A DNA stretch of 64,000 nucleotides, taken from assembly GCF_021917145.1 (NCBI RefSeq), contig NC_061072.1, positions 10,061,805-10,125,804 of the forward strand. The letters run 5' to 3'. Positions 11,901 to 22,915 of the stretch are shown here, one piece after another; the stretch's first letter is position 1; every line of letters starts with the position of its first letter. The notes below the pieces were generated by a model, which saw only the letters and a list, made by a program, of their open reading frames with translations, did not search any database and was not told where the DNA came from. The stretch comes from Hypomesus transpacificus. Taxonomy: Eukaryota; Chordata; Actinopteri; Osmeriformes; Osmeridae. A program made the translations under genes and the position numbers.

Positions 11901-14177
11901 CAGGGCACCTCCACCACCCAGTGTGGTTTCCGATGGGCCCTTAGCAACCGAGCGACGCACTGCATCTGTTCCTCTACTCAGCGTGGAGAGCACTAACACT
12001 GTAGCATGTCTGGGAGATCTCCTCATGGCCTCCTTGGAAACGTTTGGGACACTTTCAAGTTTAATTCAAAGATTTCTTTTATTTGGCTTCCTGCCTCTGC
12101 GTTAATCACCCATTGCCAACTTTCTTTTTAAAACGACTGGTCATTTGACTGCTAGTAAGTCAAGTCCATGTGCTGAGAAGTAAACTGGGAGCTCCAGCAG
12201 AGACATTGAACAGGCCCTCTCTATGCTCTCTTTATTCCTTCTGAAGGTCACAATAAAACTTGAAAGGCTAGCCATGCTCCCCACCTGCCTATGCTAGTAG
12301 AGACTAAGGTAGGGGGATTATGGGATGGTATAAGGAGAAAGGTGAAGATCCCTTTACGTTAGAAGGGTCAGATTGAGTTGAAAGGTATTTTTGAAAGGGA
12401 AAACATTGGCACAGCAGAGCCACAAAGGCCTCAGTGTCTTGTTGCACTTGGCTTCGATTTCCCGCATCCAGACTCCACAGAGGAAGTAGGGTTGTGGAAC
12501 AGAGAACTGCTGGACACATTGGGAGAGGAAAGGGCACTCACCTGCATATGTCCTCAACTTTCAGGTATGGAGCCTTCAAAGCAACGGCTGAAAATAATGA
12601 AAAAGTATGAAAAGAAGAAATGTTGGAACACATTGTTTAAAAAAAACATCTAATACACAAGTCAAACGGTGGATGTTTTCACTTGAAAATAAATGTACAG
12701 CAACCTCACAAAATCAGCGGATGGCTACTGACCTTTGACTACCCGTGTTGTAGAAGATTTTTTTGTATTTTTCTGCTGGATGAAATGATACATTTTAAAA
12801 CGACAGAAACACTATACAAAACAATCTCTTTTCTCTAAAACTGTTTCACATTTTAAAGAGTAGATTAGAGTACAAATAGGATTAGACTTAAGCCTGAACC
12901 ATATTACCTCTGGCTTCTTGACCTTGGAGCACTCAGTTTTCAACAGTTTCACAAAAGAAAGGAAATCTTCAACTACATTAAGGACCATGGTGTTTATATA
13001 TTATATGGCGCCATCTTCTGTTTGCTTACACTCAATACAAGCATGTCTTTACCATCTATTGGCATACATTTTTTGTATAATTCAAATCAACATATGACTA
13101 ACAGTTAGGTTACAACAAATTGATGATGTGATTAATTAAATGAAGTGATGTGCAGTGAAAAGGATACCATCCACATGGACAATCTTCACACCCCATGAAC
13201 TAGCATTGGCAAGCAGACTTCCACCCTGAAGTCGGTCCTGCAACATAAATTTACTTTAAAACAACAGTTGAGCACCAATGAAGTGCCAACTACATCTTAC
13301 AGTACATCCATTCAATAACAAAACTTGGCACTAGATATTGTCAATGCAAAACAGCATCATTGTGCACTTACTTTATTGCGAATGGCTTTCTCTAGCAGGA
13401 CTTTCCCACGGCTGCCACACATCTACAAATACACAGGACAGGCCGGTGACATTAGTAAATTGCCTACTCTTTGTTGCAACAAAGAAAACCTTTGACAAAA
13501 ACAGTTTACTACCCCAAGGCGTATTTTGAATTCCTGTAACCAAGATTAAGAATCTAAGAATTGTACTGTAAATGAGAACAGATATAATGTAAACGTCCAA
13601 AGCAGTACATACCATTGGTCTAGGGGTGCCGGGATGATTCCCTTTGCTGTTGATGAGAATACCTTCTCGCTGTTTGGAGGGGTGGGGGTAGCTCACTGCC
13701 TCACCTCTTATCCCATCAGACCCTTCTCGGACGGCCTCCGCCCTCAGACCCTTGAACCCCTCCTGGCTTCCTGTCACCACACAGCTGATGTCCTTGTGAA
13801 GAAAATCCTCAACTACCTGCAAGGATCAGGGGGGAGAAATGGTCTCATTGCAAACCATTGTTTAATGACGTTCTGTGCAATAATCTATACGTGCATGCCA
13901 TGCACACACCATTGTACTTATTTTCAATCATTAAAAAAAAGTAAATACAGTATATGTGGGTATTTATTACCATCACCTAGCTACTGCTTCAACCTACACA
14001 TGTACAAAACCTGCCCTCCAGTCTCCTTACCCCTCCGAGGCTGGAGATGGCCTCCAACAGCACAGCTGCAAGGCGACTCTTGACAGAATCCAGGTAGAAG
14101 GATTTACCCTCCAGCTTCCTTTCCCCGGAGGACAGCACACCCAAGTGGTGGTTTCTCCCAGGTCGATTAGGCTGCAT
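8911..14177 (-). CDS. dbf4b: DBF4B: Cdc7 kinase regulatory subunit (DRF1)
   Basis: Eleven coding exons: 14177-14031, 13816-13613, 13422-13372, 13237-13168, 12972-12908, 12772-12733, 12587-12542, 11376-11242, 11085-10947, 10735-10602 and 10468-8911. They total 2589 nt, or 862 residues. The start was chosen at 14177 because it sits in a perfect GCCACCATG context. Motif N lies in exons 1-2 (GKSFYLD near 24-30, then a BRCT-like VVEDFLHKDISCVVTGS). Motif M (LKAPYLKVEDICRKYKPL, 196-213) wraps around Cdc7. The DBF4-type zinc finger uses C287, C290, H300 and H306 and is split between exons 9 and 10. The long, proline- and serine-rich last exon (about 518 residues) is poorly conserved. The protein activates CDC7 to phosphorylate MCM proteins at S phase. 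Neighbouring ADAM11 and GJC1 match the human order. The acceptor of the last exon is unusual (see findings). Confidence 0.93.
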
Positions 14178-14760
14178 GGTGGCAAACCACCTCAAGCCGC
14201 GCTTTAACTCTGCTGCTGTTGTTTATCACTCAGACTAACTAAAGTCTAAAAACAACCGAATGGACAATGAAATGAGATCAATAAATGTCATATTTTGACA
14301 GTCTCTTTTAAGGTTTGACACCAAAACAAGTTATTTAGCTAACGTTACCAAGATCACGTTACGTAGCTAGGCTATTTAAATTGCATTTGAACTATCGCAC
14401 TAACACAAGGTAGTTACTTGCTAACGCGTTGGCATGCTAGCAGTAGCACAACACTAGTAGCAGAGTATAGAAGTCTAGCTAGTTACAGTACTTAGCTTTT
14501 GCTAGCTAGCCCTAGCCTAGATGGGCTGCAAAGAGCTCATGGGCTCTTTGTAGCTAGCTAACTAACAGAACACTACTCCAAATACAGATATAATATTGAA
14601 CTTACTTTGCGATTGAACTACAGTTGCAAAATGTTTAATGAACTGAATGAAAGATTCCCCAAATGGTAAAAAGACAGTCAAATATTTACTTGAAGCCGCA
14701 ACCGCCGATTTCAAACTCCCCTCCATCTGTCATATGACGTGAACACAATGTTGTCTACGG
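14178..14760. promoter_or_regulatory. Probable DBF4B promoter and 5' UTR region
   Basis: This lies directly upstream of the DBF4B start codon. It contains many GCTAGCTA-type short palindromes and no reading frame of note. Promoter assignment rests on position only. Confidence 0.35.
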
Positions 14761-15032
14761 CAAGCCAAATGCCAAATGGTACAACTAGTGGAGCATTGTA
14801 GCTACACATTTAATGTTAATTTAGCTAAGGAAGTGAAGGGCCGTTATTACTGTACATGTACGATTAGCAGAAGGCATTTCAGAATAATATTTGAAAGATG
14901 GCTATAACAATAATTTTGCTTATACAATACGCTCTTGATAAAATAAACTATTTGTATATTAAATATACATGCTAGCATAGTGCTTTATGGATTCACATAT
15001 TTGCACCTTCTATTTTTGAATTAGTCATAGGT

Positions 15033-15163
15033 TTTAGCTGACTCAAACAATCAGTTGGCTCAGATGCAATTAGGCCAACAGCTTATCTCACGCTGTTCAG
15101 TTTTAGCTGACTCAAACATTTAGTATCTTTGATGCAATTAGGGCTTTAGCTTATCTCACCTAG
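15033..15163. repeat. Two-copy tandem duplication, about 68-bp unit
   Basis: TTTTAGCTGACTCAAACA begins both copies (about 15033 and 15100). Each copy continues through GATGCAATTAGG to GCTTATCTCAC, with substitutions between. It lies between DBF4B and the GJC1 3' UTR. Confidence 0.7.
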
Positions 15164-15379
15164 AAATACGTTTTACTAATGACTATGATTGCATTATCAT
15201 TATTTTGCATCAAAACCATAAGTAGAATGGAGATTAAAATACCACAGAAAATACAATATACTATAAACCTAGTTTATTTATATGGCATTACAAAATAATT
15301 TTGAGCATGCATCCTGATTTTCTTTTAAATTGTAATATGGAAACATTGGCACAGTGCAGGGGCTTTGAGCTTTAAACTT

Positions 15380-15583
15380 CAGTGTTTCCCCAAGGTTTAC
15401 AGCTTTGGGGCGACGACGACCATGTAGAAACATGGCCTCCCGATCATGTAGAGACAAAAATAACATGCTGTCGTGTAAATAAGATAAATAACATAAGGCC
15501 ATTTAGTTTATTTAATAAAAAAGCAAGCTATAGACCTGTTTATAGGAAAGGTAACCTTAAATGACTTATTTTGTGATCTGGGG

Positions 15584-15629
<46 letters not shown>

Positions 15630-15743
15630 TAAAACAAACTCTAAAAATGTACTTGACCTTCCAGGGGTGGGGTGGGGGGTGTTGGGGGGGGGGGGGGGGG
15701 GGGGCAGGGCGCCCCCCTAATATATATGGTAGGGGAAACACTG
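15380..15743. mobile_element. hAT-like MITE with CAGTGTTTCCCC termini
   Basis: The terminal inverted repeat CAGTGTTTCCCC is perfect at 15380-15391 and 15732-15743, and AACTT is directly repeated on both flanks (15375-15379, 15744-15748). The 364-bp interior carries a (TA) run at about 15585-15622 and a run of 21 G at 15684-15704. There is no transposase. The ends match a CAGTGTTTCCCC family I know from fish genomes. Confidence 0.8.
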
Positions 15744-16962
15744 AACTTATTCAACATTTCAATTTGAAAAAGGGTAATCAAATTAACCTGTGGCTTGACT
15801 GAAACATTATAATTTTCACAGGCCACCCTCCATTTATTTTATACAACATATTGTGGTATTAAACAGCATCACCTCACGTTAATGTAAAAACGTGAAGCAA
15901 AATATTCCACAAATTTCTTTCTTTTTATATGGAACATTGTCATCAACTGGATATTTTCAACAAACTATAAAACATACTTTTTGAAAACCAAAGTGCTGCT
16001 TATTTGTCATTTCCAAACACGATCAATCTAAACAATAAATGGCATACACATTATGAAAATATAAACAATGCTTAATAAAATGCCTTTCAACAAATATGGC
16101 TAAATTATTCCTCAAACACTCTTAAACACTTTAACAAACTGCCCCAGCAGTTCCTCATAAAACAGTAACTGGTCTTTCCTAAACTCTGTCCTATACAGCA
16201 AGACTGTGCTATACAACAGAAATATTACCTATTTGTATTGAATATTTAAAGAAGGAAGGCAAAAGTAACATTTGACAATTGGCACCAAAAATATAAAAAA
16301 TATGTCCGCTGGCATAAAATCAAACACAACCCTTTGCATTTGCTCATAGCCAAATGTTTTGCCTTTTTAGAAAGTAGCTTCTCTATTATAAAGACAGTTA
16401 TCTTTTGGAATCATAGACACAACTGTGTTTGATGAGTAGCACAGCAAACTGTAGAGTAACTTTGACCCCTGGGTGGCACCCAAGAGACAGAGGTACGACG
16501 TTGTTCAACTATCAATATAAACCTCAAGATAAGTTCCTTTCTCAAAATAAAATTATATCCACATGAAAAACAAATCTTGTTTTAGGTTTGCATCTATGAG
16601 CATTAAGGCACTTTAGATGGAAACATGGATACAGCACACAACATTTCTTCATGGAAGCAAAGATAGTATCATAGCACCAACAACTGACATGGAGAGTTGT
16701 CTGAAAATGTTTGTATGATTCATTATTCCTTTCTTTTTATGGCAGTCCCTTCAATGAATAACAAGACGATATTCGAAAAAGACCATCACTTCTACCGCCT
16801 CCAGTATATCAAAACAACAATTTGAATTGTCATTATGCTGTACATGTGTGTGGGGCATGCTCATTTTGCACATGCTCATTTCGAACGCTAGAGAAATCAA
16901 TCTTTATCACCTGTATGAACTCCCGGAGTCGTCCATTTTCTTCTGCTTGTATCTTTCTGCTA
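15744..16962 (-). other. Likely GJC1 3' UTR
   Basis: AT-rich sequence without an open frame, downstream of the GJC1 stop codon. A minus-strand AATAAA occurs near 15834-15839 and another near 15276. The UTR end is not determined from sequence. Confidence 0.4.
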
Positions 16963-18354
16963 TCAGATCCACTCAGAGCCTTTGCCCTCTCCAGACTTAC
17001 TGCTGCTGCTTGTGCTGCTTCCTCTATCGGCCTTGCTCGATGCATGCTTTGAATTTTGTCGGTGTTTGCGGTCACGGTGGGCCTTGCCGGGAATGCTATG
17101 ATTCTGCTTTTGGCCGTAGGCCTGGATTGCTGCCTCAAGTCTGTCCTGTGCCTGCAGGATCTCCTTCTGAAGGACACCGTTGGCATCACCCTTCCCAGTT
17201 GCCGGGAAGTTGTCATTGTTAGTAGCATACTGACGGCGTTCTTCCTGGGCTATGTTTGCGTGGTTCTGCCGGCATGCGATCTTCGAATTGCTGAGGTCAG
17301 TGAAGGGAAGCTTCTCCTGGTTACCTGCTGGCAGGAGAGGTGGCTTGATGGCAATGTTGTAGCCTGGTGGTGCGGAAGGTGCGTTCCAGGAGAAAGGGTA
17401 GCTGCCGTATCCTTCCCCCCCGACTCCTCCTCCACTACTTCCTCCCTGGTTTTGCGGCTCCTCGGGCCCCATCGGACCACTTACCAGTCCGTACAAATCC
17501 TCCTCTGACAAGGGCCCGCGTCGAGTGCGAAGGATGTCACAGATGGTGCCCACCCCGAGGTGGAGCATCTCCCACACGTTCAGTGCCAGGCAAAGCAGAG
17601 AGACGGCATACATGATGAGAAGGAAGATGGTTTTCTCCGTCGGGCGGGACACGAAGCAGTCCACGCGATGAGGGCACGGTCGCCCTGAGCACACGTAAGT
17701 GTCGGGGACCCTCAGGCCGTACAAAGCGTACTGTCCCCCCAAGAAGGCCACCTCTAACAGGGAGCGTGCCAGCAACTGGACAACGTAGATGCGCATCAAC
17801 CCGTCCTCCTTGATTCGCTGTCGTCCGTCGTGACGCACCTTACCTTGGCCTTGCCCGCTGGTGGCCCCTCCGGCGGCATCCTTACAGCCGTCGCTCTCCC
17901 CCTCGGGTACCTCGTAGATCATGGGGTCCTCCTCCTGGTCGTCCTCCGCCTCTTCAATCCCCCGATGCTGTCTCCTCCCGCCCAAGTAATGCTTCCTGTG
18001 CTTCCGTTGGGACGGACCGCCCTCTTCCGAGGTCCCCCGACCCTCCTCCCGCCTGGCGATTTTGTTGACGGCGTAGCCCAGGTACATGAGCGAGGGCGTG
18101 GCCACCAAGATGATCTGGAACACCCAGAAGCGGACGTGGGACAGCGGGGCGAAGGCGTCGTAGCACACATTCTCGCAGCCCGGCTGGCCAGAGTTGCAGA
18201 CGAACTTGCTCTGCTCGTCGTAGTAGATGGATTCGCCGCCGACGGCGGTCAGCACAATGCGGAAGACCACGAGCACAGTCAGCCAGATCTTGCCCACAAA
18301 GGTGGAGTGGTTGTGGATCTCTTCAAGCAGACGGGTGAGGAAGCTCCAGCTCAT
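16963..18354 (-). CDS. gjc1: Connexin 45 (gap junction gamma-1)
   Basis: One coding exon of 463 residues, starting [20 protein letters not shown] as in Cx45; an upstream in-frame ATG at 18423 precedes 23 non-family residues and was rejected. There are four membrane segments (about 21-41, 76-97, 188-209, 242-262). Extracellular loop cysteines are 53, 60, 64 (C-x6-C-x3-C) and 222, 227, 233 (C-x4-C-x5-C), as in connexins. The cytoplasmic loop (98-187) is long, acidic and basic by turns, as in Cx45. The C-tail is serine-rich and ends [10 protein letters not shown], close to the Cx45 terminus. Six subunits form a hemichannel at the plasma membrane; Cx45 serves cardiac conduction, smooth muscle and neurons. 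A splice acceptor at 18427/18428 shows that 5' UTR exons lie upstream. Human Cx45 is about 396 residues, so the loop and tail here are expanded. Confidence 0.96.
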   Translation of the reverse strand: MSWSFLTRLLEEIHNHSTFVGKIWLTVLVVFRIVLTAVGGESIYYDEQSKFVCNSGQPGCENVCYDAFAPLSHVRFWVFQIILVATPSLMYLGYAVNKIARREEGRGTSEEGGPSQRKHRKHYLGGRRQHRGIEEAEDDQEEDPMIYEVPEGESDGCKDAAGGATSGQGQGKVRHDGRQRIKEDGLMRIYVVQLLARSLLEVAFLGGQYALYGLRVPDTYVCSGRPCPHRVDCFVSRPTEKTIFLLIMYAVSLLCLALNVWEMLHLGVGTICDILRTRRGPLSEEDLYGLVSGPMGPEEPQNQGGSSGGGVGGEGYGSYPFSWNAPSAPPGYNIAIKPPLLPAGNQEKLPFTDLSNSKIACRQNHANIAQEERRQYATNNDNFPATGKGDANGVLQKEILQAQDRLEAAIQAYGQKQNHSIPGKAHRDRKHRQNSKHASSKADRGSSTSSSSKSGEGKGSEWI

Positions 18355-20881
18355 GGTGGTGGTGGTGGTGGGGGGGGAGGGGTTAGAGAGAGAGAGGTGA
18401 CCCACACACCCCCTCACTCGCAAGCCTCTGAGGAAGACAAGAGAAAGAATAGATGGAAGGTTAGTTTTTATTCTGAGTGGAGCTATTGGATGGACAATGG
18501 AGCATAGCAGACATTACAGAAACATTCGTAGATGTAAACTTAGCAATTGTAAAATTTGAATTGAATTCCCAAATATTAAGACATGTAATGAGGCATGACT
18601 GGCAAAAGAATATTCATCAGTGGTAATAGACTAGACATACGTATATCTAAAACATTTGGTCAAGCTGAGGTGAAATAAATAGTGCCATGTCAGTATGGTT
18701 AGTTTAAAAATTCCACTACAAATAAGGACAAACCAACAATAAAGAACGAGCAGAAAGACAAACGACCCTGGAACATCTGCCTGTGGGCTGTCCAGACAGG
18801 GCGCTGATGGATGTCTGCATCCGGGTGTGCGTTTGTGGGCCTGTGTGTGCATAAGGAGCCCCCTCCAGCAGATTTTCACTGTGGTCCCTTTAACCCAAAG
18901 ACACTGGCATAAAAATGGGCACCTTCCTATTGAAGACACATGCTTACAATTAGCCAAGGAAGAGTGCCAGGCCGGTTATTCATTATTACCATGTGGAGGA
19001 AGGTAAAGACCTCTGCGTTGCAGAAGAAGACTTTCCATCAGCAGTAGCATCCATAAGCAGACACAAACACGTCCACAAGCTGACAAACACATCTCAGTTC
19101 CCACCACAATGGATGTATATCATTTGTACAGTGACCTAACAGCTACTGTACATAGTTGTCTTGAAATGTATAACAAAAATGGGCCCCTGAAAATCTGGTC
19201 CACTGCACTTTTGAGTGTTTAAAGGTATTATGGTGGTCGATATAAAACAGGCCCAAAGAAACAAATAGCTTGCCAGAAACAACATTACTTTTTATGGTCT
19301 GAAAAATACCTCAATTCTGCACTTTTAGAAAACGGCACACTACAAAATTCAATATTTAACATTTGATGCCTTCTCAAACATCTGCCAAGAGGTAATCTGG
19401 AACATGTTTGAGTATTAATACACTACACACGCGGGTGCACACGTGACTCCCTCAAAAATGACCTTTACACACCATCCTCAGACTCAAAAAATAAAAAGCA
19501 ATAGTCTAGTTGAAGAGTGCACTTGTTTTATATAAACTAAATTAACCAATTCAGTGCAAAAATTACCCCAACACTCTGTCTGACCAGACAAAATATAACA
19601 GTCTTAAATGAATGTTGTTCAATTGATGTATGTCATTACTCTTTATCCAACCTTCTTCTGTGTAACAATAAGGTAAGAATATCTTTAACCTTTTCCTGAC
19701 TGCTTGCCCAGCAGTGTTACTCTGAAGAGCAGATAGTATCAGTGATTGTTCAAAACTAAATGACTGCATGAGAAGTTGGTCTGAAGTATCAGACAATACT
19801 TCTAAATGAATTGAACTCCATAAGAGGGCTTAAACTTGCGTGCAGAAGCGGGAGGTTGCTCTGATAGACTTGTCTCATCTGTTGGGGGCTATGTCTCAGG
19901 TGTTCTTGGAGGAATGTAAAAATCCTGAACACTATTAGGTCACTTGGCCAAAATTGTTCTTGGTTGAATGCCTTTGGAAAAATGAACATCATTCAAAATA
20001 TATTTTTCTGGCTAGTCATATGAATCTATCTTATGTATCTTTATGTCCTACAATTTAAGTTATCCATAAACAAGAGACTATTAGGGATCGGAAAGATTGG
20101 GGAAACATAAGTGATCAGAAGAATGGGATACAGACAGAAGGAAACCTAAAACAAACTTTCTACCAACAGACCTAATAAAATCTGATAAATTATGATTGGA
20201 CAACGTGAAGTATCACCCAAAGATCTGACTCTCATAATCAAATCATTATTCCGATTATTAAAAAATGCATGGCGCTAAAGAAATAAACATCGGAATGGTC
20301 AAAGTAAAACACTGAAGATGTGGTGGAATTCAACATGGAGTAATCAGTAAATGGTCCAAGTTCTCAACCTACTTCTGTGAACAGTATTTGCTGGTTGGTC
20401 TAATGCTCCTTAGTGCATAATTAACCTTGACAGAAACCACTCTGCTACAGCTCCCTGTGGAAGAAGACATCACTGCGGGACATTTACTGCAGCTTTCAAT
20501 CTCCATTCTGTAAATTTCATCCCACTAACAAGCTCAATTAGAACGATTAAAACCTGATTTGAACCGTTGACATATTGAGTGTTTTAACCCCTAAAAAGAA
20601 GGATTGCAGGAGATGATTCATAACCTTTTGTTGCATGTTTCCAGAGTTTTGTATGCAAACTACCCTGACCTGCTGTATTGGTAATGGGATTTTAGTTAAC
20701 TTTTAATATAAAAAACAATCTTCACAATTATTGTTAATCTCAGTTAAGAAATCCCTATTACAGAGACGGAGAGAAATATTGTGTATGGTTGGTGGTTAAT
20801 GGGTCTTATTGCAAAAAAATTATGATTACACATATATAATAGTGAAGAACAATATGCTAGGTATCAGAATGTCTATAGTAT

Positions 20882-21387
20882 AGGGATGCACCGAATCCAG
20901 ATTTTGGGGGTTTGGCCGTATACCGAATACACTGGTTAAGACTCAGCCGAATCTTAAACCGAATCCTAAACCGAATCCTAAACCGAATCCTAAACCGAAT
21001 CCTTCTCCTCTTCAGTCCATTAACACAGTAAACAAATTAATGAAGTAAACAACGTCCACAGCAGTGTATAAAAAAAAAAAATTACTGTGAAAAAAAAAAA
21101 GAATAGTCAACATTATGGCAGGAAGACAAGTGGGAAAAACTATTTTGACAATTATCATATGCCTATGTTTACCCTATCTCAAGATCCAATCAATATCCCA
21201 AATTTTTTTTTCTTCCTTTGGATGTTTCATACGCAAATGTCTGAACAGCGGATATGTTGTGTATTGTTTAGGGTCCTTGCCACCACGAGGTGAAAAAAAA
21301 ATCTAAGGTTCGGCCAAAACCGAACCCCGTCAAAAAGCCCAATATTCGTCCAAATCCGAAACCGAATCCTGGATTCGGTGCATCCCT
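20882..21387. mobile_element. MITE with 19-20 bp perfect inverted termini
   Basis: The left end TAGGGATGCACCGAATCCAG (20881-20900) is the exact reverse complement of 21369-21388. The pentamer AGTAT flanks both sides (20877-20881 and 21388-21392). The interior contains at least four tandem CCGAATCCTAAA-type 12-mers (about 20947-21001) and no transposase. I recognise the AGGGATGCACCGAAT terminus as a widespread non-autonomous hAT family in fish. Confidence 0.85.
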
Positions 21388-22742
21388 AGTATTGAGTTAG
21401 GATTTCTGCATCCGAAGCAATGGTACAGTTAAGTGTCAGAGAGAGATATTGGGGAGGTGAGTACTTGGCTAGAGGGAAGAGGCATTGCATTTGGATGAAT
21501 TGAGTTTGACAAGACAAATTGACATATCACAAAGGCATGCCCTGGTGCAAAGGCAATAAGTTAGTTATAGACTGTGGGAAGGAGAAAGTTGTACAACCTC
21601 AGCAGAAAAATGATAATAGAAGGGGTGAGAACAAACGCAGAGCCGGCGTGTGCGTTTAGATGACATAAATAACGTCCACTGCAGAGAGCTTAGAGGTAAT
21701 GCTATCCAGATTTTGAATAGTTGTAGTGAACCAAATAATACTTGCGAGTGATTTTTTGTCAGTGTACACGTACAAGACTGAAGGGTTAAGACCTTTATAC
21801 AAAGGATCTGGTTTAAAGGAGAAATTTGGATGAGGCTATTCAGAGACTACGCATTTCAATACTACTAAAACAAAAATTGGTGTAAGAGCGGTTTCTATGG
21901 AAATACAGTTTGTAATGGCCATGATGTCGGGACAGAGTTGTTTCCTCTTCCTGGTGAGGTTTGAAACGCTGAAACCTTTTCCTTCTGTACTATTCCAACT
22001 ACTTCTTATCTCCAGTACGCAGGACTCTAACCTTGTGTATGTAACCTGTGTAACACAGACCGACCTCTGTAGAGGTTTAACAAGAAGAAAACGGATAAAC
22101 CGTGTGACCAAAACGTGTGACTCACAAACATGAATGTTATTATGAGGACAATCTGGTGTGTGTGCAAAACAAATAGAATGATATCGGAGGTCTGTCTCCA
22201 ACTGGTTGGAAGGAGATTGTTGTAGAAATGTTGGGCCTATGTACAATGAATGTGTTTTAGGAGAAGTTTACAGTTGGATAAGAAGCTTGATAAAATGTAT
22301 GTTGATTCAACTCCATTTGGTAGAGATACCATTTGGAGATGTGAAGTCTAGTGACGGGAAGTCTGGGTGACCTGATAGAGTTTTGACACCTGGGGGGGAA
22401 GAGAAAGTTGGTCTGAGGACAATGTGGGTTCAGCTGTATTGTTCTTGTGACCTGGGGGAAGATAGATAAATGGATCAAGCTGCTCTGACCCTTCCTGTTT
22501 CATTGGTGATGTTAATTAAATTATTGTTTGAAGATGGTTACACAAAGGACAGTTGACTATTTGACTGGTCAACTCCTGTGGCTTTATTATCTATTGGTTT
22601 GGGGAGATATTCCACATCAAAGAACAGTGAGACAATTGATATGGAGATGTATTGTTTCAAACTGTCACTAAGTTGAGTGAGACAATCACAGAGTTTGCTA
22701 CATTGATTGATTGACCTTATAGAATGCCATTTGATCTCAAGT

Positions 22743-22915
22743 GTATTTAAGGTTGTGATTTTTGGATGTTCGGGATCACTCTTGCGGACGATTTGTGACT
22801 AGCGTACCATTCGTAATGACTGATCACAAAGTACTTTGTTTAATCTTATGTAATTGTACAAGCTAAATAAATTGTATTGAAACCGCCATCTTCGACTATT
22901 CAAATCTACACAGTC
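22743..22915 (+). repeat. Possible LTR-like segment (TATA box, then AATAAA)
   Basis: A TATTTAAG box at 22743-22750 is followed about 115 bases later by AATAAA at 22866-22871 and a short tail, resembling the U3-R-U5 order of a long terminal repeat. No matching second LTR, primer site or gag/pol reading frame was found, so this is at most a solitary relic. It could also be a host first or last exon. Confidence 0.22.

Noticed and set aside
17830-18507. 225-codon plus-strand open frame over GJC1
   Set aside because: Antisense shadow of the GC-rich connexin exon.
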